Shown here in pieces: positions 7,572 to 14,647 of a DNA stretch of 14,647 nt; the stretch's first letter is position 1; each line of letters starts with the position of its first letter. Made by a program: the position numbers and the translations under genes. Below the pieces are notes generated by a model. It saw only the letters and a list, made by a program, of their open reading frames with translations. It searched no databases and was not told where the DNA came from. Source of the DNA: Paludibacteraceae bacterium (GTDB lineage: Bacteria; Bacteroidota; Bacteroidia; Bacteroidales; Paludibacteraceae); contig JAGCIZ010000089.1 in NCBI GenBank assembly GCA_017648235.1, positions 1-14,647 of the forward strand, in the 5' to 3' direction.

Positions 7572-9119
7572 ATGGCTTCACAAGAAGATGTTTTTAAGAA
7601 ATTGGTAGCTCATTGCAAGGAGTATGGTTTTGTTTTTCCATCAAGTGAAATTTATGATGGACTTGGTGCTGTGTATGATTACGGACAAAATGGTGTAGAA
7701 CTCAAAAATAATATCAAAAAATATTGGTGGGACAGTATGATTCTTTTGCACGAAAATATTGTGGGAATCGACGCTGCAATATTTATGCATCCTACCACTT
7801 GGAAAGCCTCGGGTCACGTCGATGCTTTTAATGATCCTCTTATTGATAATAGAGATTCGAAAAAACGTTATCGTGCCGATGTTTTGATTGAAGAACAACT
7901 GGCAAAGTACGATGAAAAGATAAACAAGGAATGTGACAAAGCAGCAAAACGCTTTGGTGAGTCGTTTGATAGAGAAATGTTCTGTCAAACAAATGCTCGT
8001 GTACAAGATTATGTGCAAAAAAGAGAAACGTTGCATTCTCGTTTTGTGGCTGCGCTCGAAGCAAATAATTTGGAAGAGCTTAAACAAATTATACTCGATG
8101 AGGAAATTGTTTGCCCAATAAGTGGAACTCGTAATTGGACCGATGTGCGTCAGTTTAACTTGATGTTTTCGACTGAGATGGGGTCTACATCCGATGGAGC
8201 AATGAAGGTTTATCTTCGTCCAGAAACAGCTCAAGGTATTTTTGTGAATTACCTTAATGTACAAAAAACTGGTCGTATGAAAATTCCTTTCGGTATTGCA
8301 CAGATTGGTAAGGCGTTTAGAAACGAGATTGTAGCTCGTCAGTTTATTTTCCGTATGCGTGAGTTTGAGCAAATGGAGATGCAATTTTTTGTAAAACCAG
8401 GCACCGAATTGCAGTGGTTTGAACATTGGAAAGCATTTCGTTTGAAGTGGCATAAGGCTCTTGGTCTTGGTGATCATAAATATCGTTATCATGACCATGA
8501 TAAGTTAGCTCACTATGCCAATGCTGCAACTGATATTGAATTTGAAATGCCTTTTGGTTTCAAAGAAGTTGAAGGAATACACTCGCGTACTAATTTTGAC
8601 TTGGGTAGTCACGAAAAATATTCAGGAAAAAATATCAAATATTTTGATCCTGAAATCAATCAAAGTTATACTCCATTTGTGATTGAAACTTCAATTGGTG
8701 TTGACCGTATGTTTCTTTCTATCATGTCTGCTGCGTATTGCGAGGAGACACTTGAAGGAGGCGATAGTCGTGTGGTGTTGAAGTTCCCTGCAGTGCTTGC
8801 TCCAATCAAAGCGTGTGTAATGCCTTTGGTTAAGAAAGATGGTCTTCCTGAAAAGGCTCGCGAAATTATGAATCTTTTGAAGTTTGATTTCAAATGTTCT
8901 TATGACGAGAAAGATTCGATAGGAAAGCGTTATCGTCGTCAGGATGCAGTAGGAACACCGTTCTGTATCACAGTGGATCACCAAACAATGGAAGATGGCT
9001 GTGTAACTATTCGTCATCGTGATACAATGCAACAAGAACGTGTGGAAATTGGCAAGTTGCATTCTATTATTGACGAGCAAGTAAATATGAAAAACTTGTT
9101 TAAGAAAATCGTGGAATAA
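7572..9119 (+). CDS. glyS: Glycine--tRNA ligase, dimeric single-chain type
   Basis: GlyRS charges tRNA-Gly with glycine. This is the class II homodimeric type found in eukaryotes, archaea, Bacteroidota and some Gram-positives, not the alpha2-beta2 glyQ/glyS enzyme. Its 515 residues carry the full set of signatures: YDGLGAVYDYGQNGVELKNN at 28-47 leading into motif 1, the GTRNWTDVRQFNLMFSTEMG segment at 185-204, RPETAQGIFVN at 216-226, motif 2 beginning FRNEI at 249-253 with FRMREFEQMEMQFF at 260-273, and motif 3 IETSIGVDRMFLS at 371-383. The anticodon-binding domain follows from about 405 to 500. The start ATG gives MASQEDVFKKLVAHCKEYGF, typical of Bacteroidales. It is the first gene of a tight run; the next begins 17 bp after its stop. 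Confidence 0.98.
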   Translation: MASQEDVFKKLVAHCKEYGFVFPSSEIYDGLGAVYDYGQNGVELKNNIKKYWWDSMILLHENIVGIDAAIFMHPTTWKASGHVDAFNDPLIDNRDSKKRYRADVLIEEQLAKYDEKINKECDKAAKRFGESFDREMFCQTNARVQDYVQKRETLHSRFVAALEANNLEELKQIILDEEIVCPISGTRNWTDVRQFNLMFSTEMGSTSDGAMKVYLRPETAQGIFVNYLNVQKTGRMKIPFGIAQIGKAFRNEIVARQFIFRMREFEQMEMQFFVKPGTELQWFEHWKAFRLKWHKALGLGDHKYRYHDHDKLAHYANAATDIEFEMPFGFKEVEGIHSRTNFDLGSHEKYSGKNIKYFDPEINQSYTPFVIETSIGVDRMFLSIMSAAYCEETLEGGDSRVVLKFPAVLAPIKACVMPLVKKDGLPEKAREIMNLLKFDFKCSYDEKDSIGKRYRRQDAVGTPFCITVDHQTMEDGCVTIRHRDTMQQERVEIGKLHSIIDEQVNMKNLFKKIVE

Positions 9120-9136
9120 ATATCCGTTTTCCTTAA

Positions 9137-9643
9137 ATGAAAAAAATTGTTGTAATAGGTCCGGAATCGGTAGGGAAAACTACACTATGTGAGATTTTGG
9201 CAAAAAACAACGATGCGGAATGGGTTCCGGAGTATGCACGCGAGTATGTAGAAAAGTTAGAAAGAGCTTATTGCTATTCTGATGTAGAGCATATTGCAAG
9301 AACTCAATTTGAACAATTTTCGCAAAAAACGGAGAAAGAGTTCTTGATTTATGACACGGATTTGATTGTGACAAAGGTGTGGTTTGAGCACGTTTTTCAT
9401 AAAGTTCCAGAGTGGATGAATGGGGCAATTTTGCAAGAAAAGGTAGATTTGTATTTGCTTTGTAAACCAGATTTGGAATGGATTGCTGAACCTGTTAGAG
9501 AAAATCCTAATTTGCGAGAATATTTATACGATTGGTATTTGCGGGAAATAAAAAAAACGTCGGTGCCTTTTGAAGAAATTGAAGGTAAGGGAGAAGAACG
9601 TACGATTACGGCTCAAAAGGCAATAGATAAATGGCTGAAATGA
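9137..9643 (+). CDS. NadR-type nucleoside kinase / P-loop ATPase, stand-alone
   Basis: The 168-residue protein is a P-loop nucleotide-binding domain like the C-terminal ribosylnicotinamide-kinase domain of NadR. Walker A is GPESVGKTT (8-16), the family PEYAREY lies at 31-37, Walker B-like IYDTD at 71-75, and the lid-like stretch is PDLEWIAEPVRENPNLREYL at 111-130. In E. coli NadR this domain phosphorylates nicotinamide riboside to NMN; there it is fused to a DNA-binding domain and an adenylyltransferase domain, and both are absent here. The likely role is NAD salvage from nicotinamide riboside, but no pnuC transporter is adjacent and the substrate is an inference. Its last bases overlap the start of cysE, which suggests coupled translation. 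Confidence 0.82.
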   Translation: MKKIVVIGPESVGKTTLCEILAKNNDAEWVPEYAREYVEKLERAYCYSDVEHIARTQFEQFSQKTEKEFLIYDTDLIVTKVWFEHVFHKVPEWMNGAILQEKVDLYLLCKPDLEWIAEPVRENPNLREYLYDWYLREIKKTSVPFEEIEGKGEERTITAQKAIDKWLK

Positions 9644-10497
9644 AAACAATACAAAAAACAATAGATTTGCTTTCGAACGAAGAGGCGTTGCAAAGTGTTT
9701 TTCATCCTAAAAAAAGTGATGAACCTATGCCTTCAATCGAAAAACTTCACGAGATAGTTCGCATTTTGCGACAAATACTTTTTCCCGGTTATTTCGGAAA
9801 TTCGGATGTGCGCGAGGATAACGTACGTTATTATATGGGAGTACATGTCGAAAATCTTAAGCGTTTACTAACGGAACAGATTTTGGCGGGTTTGTGCTTT
9901 GTTTCTGTAGAAAAAGTTTCTTGCGAAAAGGAAGCAGAAAGTGTTTCTGTGCAATTTATTGAACGTTTGCCTTTGTTGAGGGAAGTGCTTATAACTGACG
10001 TGGAAGCGGCTTTTAATGGCGACCCTGCCGCAACAAGTAAAGGAGAGGTTATATTTTGCTACCCTGCTATTCGTGCGATTGTGAATTACCGTATTGCTCA
10101 CGAGTTGTTGGTGTTAGGAGTTCCTCTTATTCCGCGTATTATTACTGAAATGGCGCATTCTGAAACTGGAATAGATATTCATCCGGGAGCAAAAATAGGT
10201 CGCTATTTTACTATCGATCACGGTACTGGTGTTGTTATAGGTGAGACTACGATTATTGGTAATCGAGTAAAGCTTTATCAAGGTGTTACGTTGGGAGCAA
10301 AAAGTTTTCCGATGGACGAAAATGGTAATCCGATAAAAGGAATTCTTCGCCATCCTATTATAGAAGATGGTGTTATTATATATGCTAATTCTACGATATT
10401 GGGACGGATTACAATTGGAAGAAATGCTGTGATAGGAGGAAATATTTGGGTGGATGTAGATGTTCCGGCCGAAGCAAAGATAATTCAAAAGAAGTGA
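9631..10497 (+). CDS. cysE: Serine O-acetyltransferase
   Basis: The enzyme acetylates L-serine with acetyl-CoA to O-acetylserine, the first committed step of cysteine synthesis. The N-terminal helical domain occupies about 1-170; the left-handed beta-helix begins at TGIDIHPGAKIGRYFTIDHG (179-198). By comparison with E. coli CysE, Asp182 and His197 form the catalytic pair and His241 (RHP) binds substrate; all are present. Between LGAK and RHP there is an insert (about residues 224-239) compared with E. coli. The C-terminus ends AKIIQKK and lacks the terminal Ile that docks into cysteine synthase in E. coli, so the usual complex with CysK may not form. Two starts are possible: ATG at 9631 (288 residues) or ATG at 9640, which overlaps the preceding TGA as ATGA (285 residues). 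Confidence 0.95.
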   Translation: MAEMKTIQKTIDLLSNEEALQSVFHPKKSDEPMPSIEKLHEIVRILRQILFPGYFGNSDVREDNVRYYMGVHVENLKRLLTEQILAGLCFVSVEKVSCEKEAESVSVQFIERLPLLREVLITDVEAAFNGDPAATSKGEVIFCYPAIRAIVNYRIAHELLVLGVPLIPRIITEMAHSETGIDIHPGAKIGRYFTIDHGTGVVIGETTIIGNRVKLYQGVTLGAKSFPMDENGNPIKGILRHPIIEDGVIIYANSTILGRITIGRNAVIGGNIWVDVDVPAEAKIIQKK

Positions 10498-11669
10498 TGA
10501 AAGAGTTTAAGATGTTGGCTAAAACATTGTTCGGACTTGAAGATGTTTTGGCAAAAGAGTTGATAGAGTTAGGTGCAAATGATGTACAAATATTTCGCCG
10601 TGCAGTCTCTTTTTCTGGAAACTTGGAGTTGATGTATAAAGCAAATCTTTGTTGTAGAACTGCTTTGAGAATCTTAAAACCTATTGCTTCGTTCAAAGCC
10701 TCGTCGGCCGATGAGGTTTATGAAGAGGTGAAAAAAATAGATTGGACAGAATTTCTTGATTTGAAAAAGACATTCACTATTGACTCTACAATTTATTCTG
10801 AAACTTTTAAGCACTCAAAGTTTGTAACTTATCGAGTGAAAGATGCTATTGCTGACCAATTTGTTGAAAAATTCAGCAGACGTCCTTCGGTAAGTATAGA
10901 CAAGCCTGATTTATATATAAATGTACATATCTCTCATAAGGATTGTACTGTTTCGCTAGATAGCTCGGGTGAATCTTTGCATAAAAGAGGTTATCGAGTT
11001 CATCAGACGGAAGCTCCTATTAGTGAAGTGTTGGCGGCAGGAATGCTACTTATGGCAGGTTGGAAAGGGCAGACAAATTTTGTGGATCCAATGTGTGGTT
11101 CTGGAACCTTGCTTATAGAGGCGGCTCTTATTGCATTGAATATTCCACCTTGTATTTATCGCTCGTCATTTGCTTTTGAAAAGTGGAACGATTTCGATAA
11201 AGATTTGTTCGACGAAATTTATAATGATGACTCCAAAGAATGTGCTTTTCAATATAAAATATATGGTTCGGATATGTCGGCTACGGCAATTAGAATCTGT
11301 GAAGAAAATGTTCGCTCGGCAGGTCTTTCAAAGTATATTGAGTTGAAGAAGATGCCAATTAGTGATTTTGAACCGATAGAAGGTAAGTGCTTGATGGTTA
11401 CTAATCCTCCTTATGGAGAGCGTCTTGAGGTAGAAAAGTTGGAGGCGCTTTATCAAGAACTTGGTTCTCTTTTGAAACATAAGTTTACAGGCAATACAGC
11501 TTGGGTTATATCTTCTCAAGAAAATTGTTTGGCTCGAATAGGTTTAAAACCTTCTGAAAAAGTAGAACTTGTGAATGGTGCGCTAGAGTGCGAATTTTGG
11601 AAGTTTGAAGTTTTTGCTGGGAAGAGAAAAAACTTTATGGAAAATAAATATCGTAAACCCAAACGATAA
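10497..11669 (+). CDS. rlmL: THUMP-domain 23S rRNA (guanine-N2) methyltransferase, RlmL type
   Basis: This is a SAM-dependent N2-guanine methyltransferase resembling the RlmL half of E. coli RlmKL, which modifies G2445 of 23S rRNA. The RlmK half is absent: the protein has 390 residues against about 700 for the fusion. An N-terminal ferredoxin-like plus THUMP region spans about 1-155. HKRGYRVHQTEAPISEVLAA (162-181) leads into the Rossmann domain, with the SAM loop DPMCGSGTLLIEAA at 197-210 and the catalytic NPPYGERL at 303-310. The start is chosen as ATG at 10497, which overlaps the cysE stop as TGATG; an in-frame ATG at 10446 would add 17 residues inside cysE that do not fit the family. A further ATG at 10512 is also possible. 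Assignment to the RlmL target is by resemblance. Confidence 0.9.
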   Translation: MKEFKMLAKTLFGLEDVLAKELIELGANDVQIFRRAVSFSGNLELMYKANLCCRTALRILKPIASFKASSADEVYEEVKKIDWTEFLDLKKTFTIDSTIYSETFKHSKFVTYRVKDAIADQFVEKFSRRPSVSIDKPDLYINVHISHKDCTVSLDSSGESLHKRGYRVHQTEAPISEVLAAGMLLMAGWKGQTNFVDPMCGSGTLLIEAALIALNIPPCIYRSSFAFEKWNDFDKDLFDEIYNDDSKECAFQYKIYGSDMSATAIRICEENVRSAGLSKYIELKKMPISDFEPIEGKCLMVTNPPYGERLEVEKLEALYQELGSLLKHKFTGNTAWVISSQENCLARIGLKPSEKVELVNGALECEFWKFEVFAGKRKNFMENKYRKPKR

Positions 11670-11690
11670 AACTTGATTTTTTTTTCTGTA

Positions 11691-13193
11691 ATGAAAAAGT
11701 TTATTGTTCTAATCCTTCTTTTAGTTTGTTTTGTAACTTGTTTTTCTCAAAAGCGGCAAATGCGTGCTGCGTGGATTGCTACTGTTAACAATATTGACTG
11801 GCCATCTCAAATGGGGCTCTCTACTGAGGAGCAACAAAAGGAGATGGTAGAGATGCTAGATCAATTTCAGAAATTGAAGTTTAATGCAATTTTTGTTCAA
11901 ATTCGTCCTACTTCAGATGGGTTTTATTTTTCGGAATTGGAACCATGGTCGAAATTTTTGACCGGTACACAAGGTAAGCGGCCTGAACCTTTTTATGATC
12001 CTTTAAAATTTATAATCGATGAAGCTCATAAGCGTTGCTTAGAAGTGCATGCTTGGCTGAATCCTTACAGAGTTTCGATGGATGTGCAAAAGGAATCTTT
12101 GCATGCTTCTAATCTTTTTTTTAAGAAACCTTATCTCTTTGTAGAGTATGGAGGAAAATATTATTTCAATCCCGGATTGGAAGAAACTCGAGTGCATCTT
12201 AATAATGTGGTAAGAGAAATTGTGAGAAATTACGATGTAGATGCAATCCATTTTGATGATTATTTTTATCCTTATAGAGTAGCAAATAAGGAATTTCCAG
12301 ATGAAAAAACTTTTATTGATAATTCAAGAGGATTTTCTGATAAAAATGATTGGCGGAGAGATAATGTAAATCTGATTATAAAGGAATTGCAACAAACAAT
12401 AAAAAGCGAAAAACCCTGGGTGGAATTTGGGATAAGTCCTTTTGGTGTATGGCGTAATAATGATAAGGATGTCCGTGGTTCGGCGACGAAAGCAGGAATG
12501 ACAAATTATGACGATCTGTATGCAGATATTTTGAAATGGCTTGAAGATGGTGATATTGATTATGTTGTCCCTCAGCTTTATTGGGAGATCGGTAAACGTG
12601 TTGCGGATTACAAAGTTTTGGTGGGGTGGTGGAATAAAAATAATTTCAATAGAAATCTTTACATAGGTTTATTTGCTTCAGGTCTTGGACAAAATAAATC
12701 ATCAGCTTGGAACGAAGGAAATGAGCTTGTGCGACAAATGAACTTGAACGGAAGTTATGAAAATGTTCAAGGAGTGGCGTTTTATAGTGCGGTGCCATTG
12801 TTGAAAAATCCATTGGGAATTTTAGATAGTTTGCGGACGGATTTATTTAGGTATTGTGCACTTGTTCCGCATAAAAAGCAGTTGGAAAATAAGGATAAAC
12901 CTCTTGCTCCTCAGAATTTGCAGATTATAAAAGGAAAAAATAAAAGTGTATTGCTTTGGGAAAAGTCAAAAGGTGTTGGTGAACAAAAAGTAAATACATA
13001 TGTTGTTTATGCTTTTAAGGGAGATAAGTTGGGAGATACGGATGATGAAAAAAATATCATTGGAATAACTTATAATGATTATTTTGAAGTAGAAGGTGCT
13101 TCGAATTTTAGCGGAAAATATACGTTTGGGGTTTCTTGTATTAATCGTTTTAAGATTGAAAGCGAGGTTTCTGTGATTAGTAGAACTTTTTGA
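11691..13193 (+). CDS. Secreted GH10-like (GHL10, DUF187) glycoside hydrolase
   Basis: The protein is 500 residues counted from ATG 11691, which gives a clean signal peptide, MKKFIVLILLLVCFVTCFSQ; the ATG at 11673 would only add six residues in front. No good lipobox is present (Cys17 follows Val-Thr), so it is probably released into the periplasm. The catalytic (beta/alpha)8 domain covers about 22-395: MRAAWIATVNNIDWPS at 24-39, FVQIRPTSDGFY at 68-79, HAWLNPYRV at 120-128, IHFDDYFYP at 186-194, GISPFGVWRN at 247-256 and YVVPQLYWE at 291-299. Residues about 403-500 look like a fibronectin-III-like beta domain. The E. coli relative DigH (YddW) cleaves peptidoglycan glycan strands stripped of peptides, so cell-wall turnover is the best guess. 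It begins 21 bp after rlmL and is probably in the same operon. Confidence 0.88.
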   Translation: MKKFIVLILLLVCFVTCFSQKRQMRAAWIATVNNIDWPSQMGLSTEEQQKEMVEMLDQFQKLKFNAIFVQIRPTSDGFYFSELEPWSKFLTGTQGKRPEPFYDPLKFIIDEAHKRCLEVHAWLNPYRVSMDVQKESLHASNLFFKKPYLFVEYGGKYYFNPGLEETRVHLNNVVREIVRNYDVDAIHFDDYFYPYRVANKEFPDEKTFIDNSRGFSDKNDWRRDNVNLIIKELQQTIKSEKPWVEFGISPFGVWRNNDKDVRGSATKAGMTNYDDLYADILKWLEDGDIDYVVPQLYWEIGKRVADYKVLVGWWNKNNFNRNLYIGLFASGLGQNKSSAWNEGNELVRQMNLNGSYENVQGVAFYSAVPLLKNPLGILDSLRTDLFRYCALVPHKKQLENKDKPLAPQNLQIIKGKNKSVLLWEKSKGVGEQKVNTYVVYAFKGDKLGDTDDEKNIIGITYNDYFEVEGASNFSGKYTFGVSCINRFKIESEVSVISRTF

Positions 13194-13207
13194 ATACCAA
13201 TATAGAA

Positions 13208-13681
13208 GTGAAGGTTGAACTTGTATTTGTAGGAAAAACATCGAAGAATTATTTTCAAGATGCAATAGAAGAGTATACAAAAAGAATTCTTCGTTATACT
13301 TCTTTCGAGGTGAGAGTAATTCCTGACGTAAAAAATGCAAAAAATCTTTCTGAAAGTCAACTAAAAGATTTGGAAGGAAACGCAATTCTGAAGCAGATAG
13401 AAACATCCGATTTTGTAGTTCTTTTAGACGATAAAGGAAAAAGTTTTACTTCTAAGGAGATGGCTTTTTGGTTGGAGCAGAAGCAAAATCAGTCAATAAA
13501 AAAGGTAATATTTGTGATAGGTGGAGCTTATGGATTTTCTGAATCGGTGTATGCAAGATCGAATGAGAAAATTTCGTTATCAAAACTTACTTTTTCTCAT
13601 CAAATAGTTCGACCTATATTTTTAGAACAGCTTTATCGTTGTTTTTCTATTATAAATGGAGAACCCTATCATCACGAATAA
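13208..13681 (+). CDS. rlmH: 23S rRNA pseudouridine-1915 N3-methyltransferase RlmH
   Basis: RlmH is a SPOUT-class methyltransferase that modifies pseudouridine 1915 in helix 69 of 23S rRNA on the whole 70S ribosome. Starting at GTG 13208 the protein is 157 residues and begins MKVELVFVGKTSKNYF, matching the usual start and length of the family (155 in E. coli); the frame extends to a TTG at 13190, overlapping the previous stop, but those six extra residues do not fit. The SAM-binding knot has FVIGGAYGF (102-110), followed by LSKLTFSHQIVRPIFLEQLYR (124-144) and the conserved C-terminal GEPYHHE. No Shine-Dalgarno is seen. It is the last gene of the glyS run; no clear terminator follows. Confidence 0.96.
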   Translation: MKVELVFVGKTSKNYFQDAIEEYTKRILRYTSFEVRVIPDVKNAKNLSESQLKDLEGNAILKQIETSDFVVLLDDKGKSFTSKEMAFWLEQKQNQSIKKVIFVIGGAYGFSESVYARSNEKISLSKLTFSHQIVRPIFLEQLYRCFSIINGEPYHHE

Positions 13682-13704
13682 AAAAGAAAAAAACTTTCTA
13701 AACG

Positions 13705-13735
13705 TTTGGTTATTAAAAACAAAGTTGTATTTTTG
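13705..13735 (+). promoter_or_regulatory. Bacteroidota-type promoter for rplM-rpsI
   Basis: A -33 TTTG (13705-13708) and a -7 TATTTTTG (13728-13735) lie exactly 19 bp apart, with CA following. The predicted transcript has an unusually long leader of about 130 nt before the rplM start. Confidence 0.85.
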
Positions 13736-13739
13736 CAGT

Positions 13740-13871
13740 CCGAAATATTATCCAGTAGTTTAGATTGATACTGCGAAATAAAATAGTTGATTTTGAATGA
13801 ATTAGCCCGTTTGGAATTATGACTTTTGTTGAGCAGTATAGTGTTGTTAATTAAAAAATAAATTTATAAAA
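13740..13871 (+). ncRNA. rplM leader, candidate structured regulatory RNA
   Basis: This stretch of about 130 nt between the promoter and the rplM GTG has no gene in it. CAGTA (13753-13757) can pair with TACTG (13769-13773). Alternatively ATACTGC (13768-13774) can pair over seven base pairs with GCAGTAT (13833-13839), enclosing a weak AATT-based hairpin at 13800-13818. The two pairings use the same bases and exclude each other. Ribosomal-protein leaders that let L13 repress its own message are known in Firmicutes; a similar role here is inference. The last 25 bases are pure A/T, as expected of an unstructured ribosome entry region. Confidence 0.4.
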
Positions 13872-14327
13872 GTGGATACATTAAGTTATAAAACCATTGC
13901 AGCAAACAAAAACACTGTTGTTAAAGAGTGGGTGATTGTAGATGCTACAGATATGGTGTTGGGACGTATGGGGACTAAAGTTGCAAAACTTTTGAGAGGA
14001 AAGTATAAACCAAACTTTACTCCTCATGTAGATTGTGGCGATAATGTGATTGTTATCAATGCAGAAAAAGTAAAATTGACAGGAAATAAATGGACTGATC
14101 GTGTATATCTTTCTTATACAGGTTATCCTGGTGGTCAAAAGGATATTACTCCTGAAAAATTATTGGCAAAAAGTCCTGAAAAATTAATCAAAAAAGTAGT
14201 GCGTGGAATGTTGCCTAAAAATCGTTTGGGTAATGCAATTATCAGCAATTTGCATGTTTATGCAGGTTCAGAACATCCTCATGAAGCACAACAACCAAAA
14301 CAAATCGATTTAAATTTACTGAAATAA
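13872..14327 (+). CDS. rplM: 50S ribosomal protein L13
   Basis: L13 is an early-assembly protein of the large subunit that binds 23S rRNA. The 151-residue product carries the family signatures WVIVDATDMVLGRMGTKVA (20-38), LRGKYKPNFTPHVDCGDNV (41-59), DRVYLSYTGYPGG (76-88) and HVYAGSEHPHEAQQP near the C-terminus. It starts at GTG, and this start is supported because the resulting MDTLSYKT is the N-terminus seen in Bacteroides L13. rpsI begins one base after its stop, the normal L13-S9 operon arrangement. Confidence 0.98.
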   Translation: MDTLSYKTIAANKNTVVKEWVIVDATDMVLGRMGTKVAKLLRGKYKPNFTPHVDCGDNVIVINAEKVKLTGNKWTDRVYLSYTGYPGGQKDITPEKLLAKSPEKLIKKVVRGMLPKNRLGNAIISNLHVYAGSEHPHEAQQPKQIDLNLLK

Positions 14328-14328
14328 T

Positions 14329-14647
14329 ATGGAAGTAACAAACGCAATAGGAAGAAGAAAATCAGCGATTGCACGTGTTTATGTTAAACAAGGCGCTGGT
14401 AATATAACTATCAATAAGCGTGATTTGAACGTTTATTTTCCTTCTGGAATTTTACAATATGTGGTAAAACAACCTTTGGCAACTTTGGATGTTGCTGAAA
14501 AATATGACATCTTGGTTAATTTGAAAGGTGGCGGTTTCAAAGGACAAGCTGAAGCATTGCGTCTTGCCATTGCTCGTGCATTGGTTAAGATTAATGCTGA
14601 TGACAAAAAAGTGTTGAAAGATGCAGGATTTTTGACTCGTGATGCTC
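14329..14647 (+). CDS. rpsI: 30S ribosomal protein S9 (3' end cut by the window)
   Basis: S9 binds 16S rRNA in the small-subunit head, and its C-terminal tail reaches the P-site tRNA. The 106 complete codons seen here start MEVTNAIGRRKSAIARVYVK and include FPSGILQYVVKQPL, the GGGFKGQAEALRLAIARAL helix region and the beginning of KDAGFLTRD. About 20 residues, including the basic SKR-type tail, lie beyond the edge. It is translated from the rplM transcript; the ATG follows the rplM TAA by one base. Confidence 0.97.
   Translation, partial: MEVTNAIGRRKSAIARVYVKQGAGNITINKRDLNVYFPSGILQYVVKQPLATLDVAEKYDILVNLKGGGFKGQAEALRLAIARALVKINADDKKVLKDAGFLTRDA

Noticed and set aside
7641..8498. Long minus-strand open frame of 285 codons opposite glyS
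   Set aside because: It is fully antisense to a well-supported glyS, its translation is rich in Ile, Phe, His and Thr with no recognisable domain, and no promoter is seen; it reflects the low stop density opposite a coding strand.
10446..10496. N-terminal extension of the rlmL frame (MGGCRCSGRSK...)
   Set aside because: It is the cysE 3' end read in another frame; the ATG at 10497 gives the normal family start.
13190..13207. TTG start giving RlmH six extra residues
   Set aside because: The GTG at 13208 gives the canonical N-terminus and length, and avoids overlap with the hydrolase stop.
1..14647. Mobile element, CRISPR array, prophage or defence system
   Set aside because: No repeat-spacer pattern, transposase, integrase, inverted-repeat ends or defence domains were found; almost all sequence is accounted for by housekeeping genes in a normal arrangement.

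Overview
The window is a chromosomal housekeeping stretch from a member of the Bacteroidota, most likely the order Bacteroidales. The support is: AT-rich DNA; promoters of the Bacteroidota type (TTTG, about 19 bp, TAnnTTTG) in front of rpsP, a tRNA, glyS and rplM; almost no Shine-Dalgarno sequences; a long charged tail on ribosomal protein S16; an L13 that begins MDTLSYKT and ends close to the Bacteroides form; a single-chain (eukaryal-type) glycyl-tRNA synthetase; and a DUF3078-like outer-membrane protein. I see no mobile element, CRISPR array, phage gene or defence cassette, and nothing that looks recently transferred.

Layout. (1) 1-2522: the 3' two thirds of purL (purine synthesis), cut by the window edge. 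(2) 2548-3223: rpsP as a single-gene unit with its own promoter and a strong hairpin terminator. (3) 3271-7174: hflX (ribosome-associated GTPase), a DUF3078-like beta-barrel protein 9 bp behind it, and a double-GNAT protein of the YghO type. (4) 7264-7433: a minus-strand tRNA with anticodon CAU, carrying its own promoter and terminator. (5) 7491-13681: a tightly packed run of six genes, glyS, a NadR-type kinase, cysE, an RlmL-type methyltransferase, a secreted GH10-like hydrolase and rlmH. Junctions are overlapping or at most about 21 bp, so this is very probably one operon behind the glyS promoter. (6) 13705-14647: a promoter, an untranslated leader of about 130 nt with possible alternative RNA helices, then rplM and the start of rpsI, the usual L13-S9 pair.

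Much of the content concerns making and maintaining ribosomes (S16, L13, S9, HflX, two 23S rRNA methyltransferases, GlyRS, a tRNA), mixed with small-molecule metabolism (purine, cysteine, probably nicotinamide nucleoside) and two envelope proteins. The window does not show a convincing undescribed system. The items most worth a second look are the rplM leader RNA, the stand-alone NadR-type kinase, the peptidoglycan-hydrolase-like gene inside a translation operon, and the odd D-arm of the CAU tRNA. Gaps between genes longer than 100 bp are 2523-2634, 3166-3270, 7175-7308, 7384-7571 and 13682-13871; none exceeds 300 bp, and what each holds is listed.
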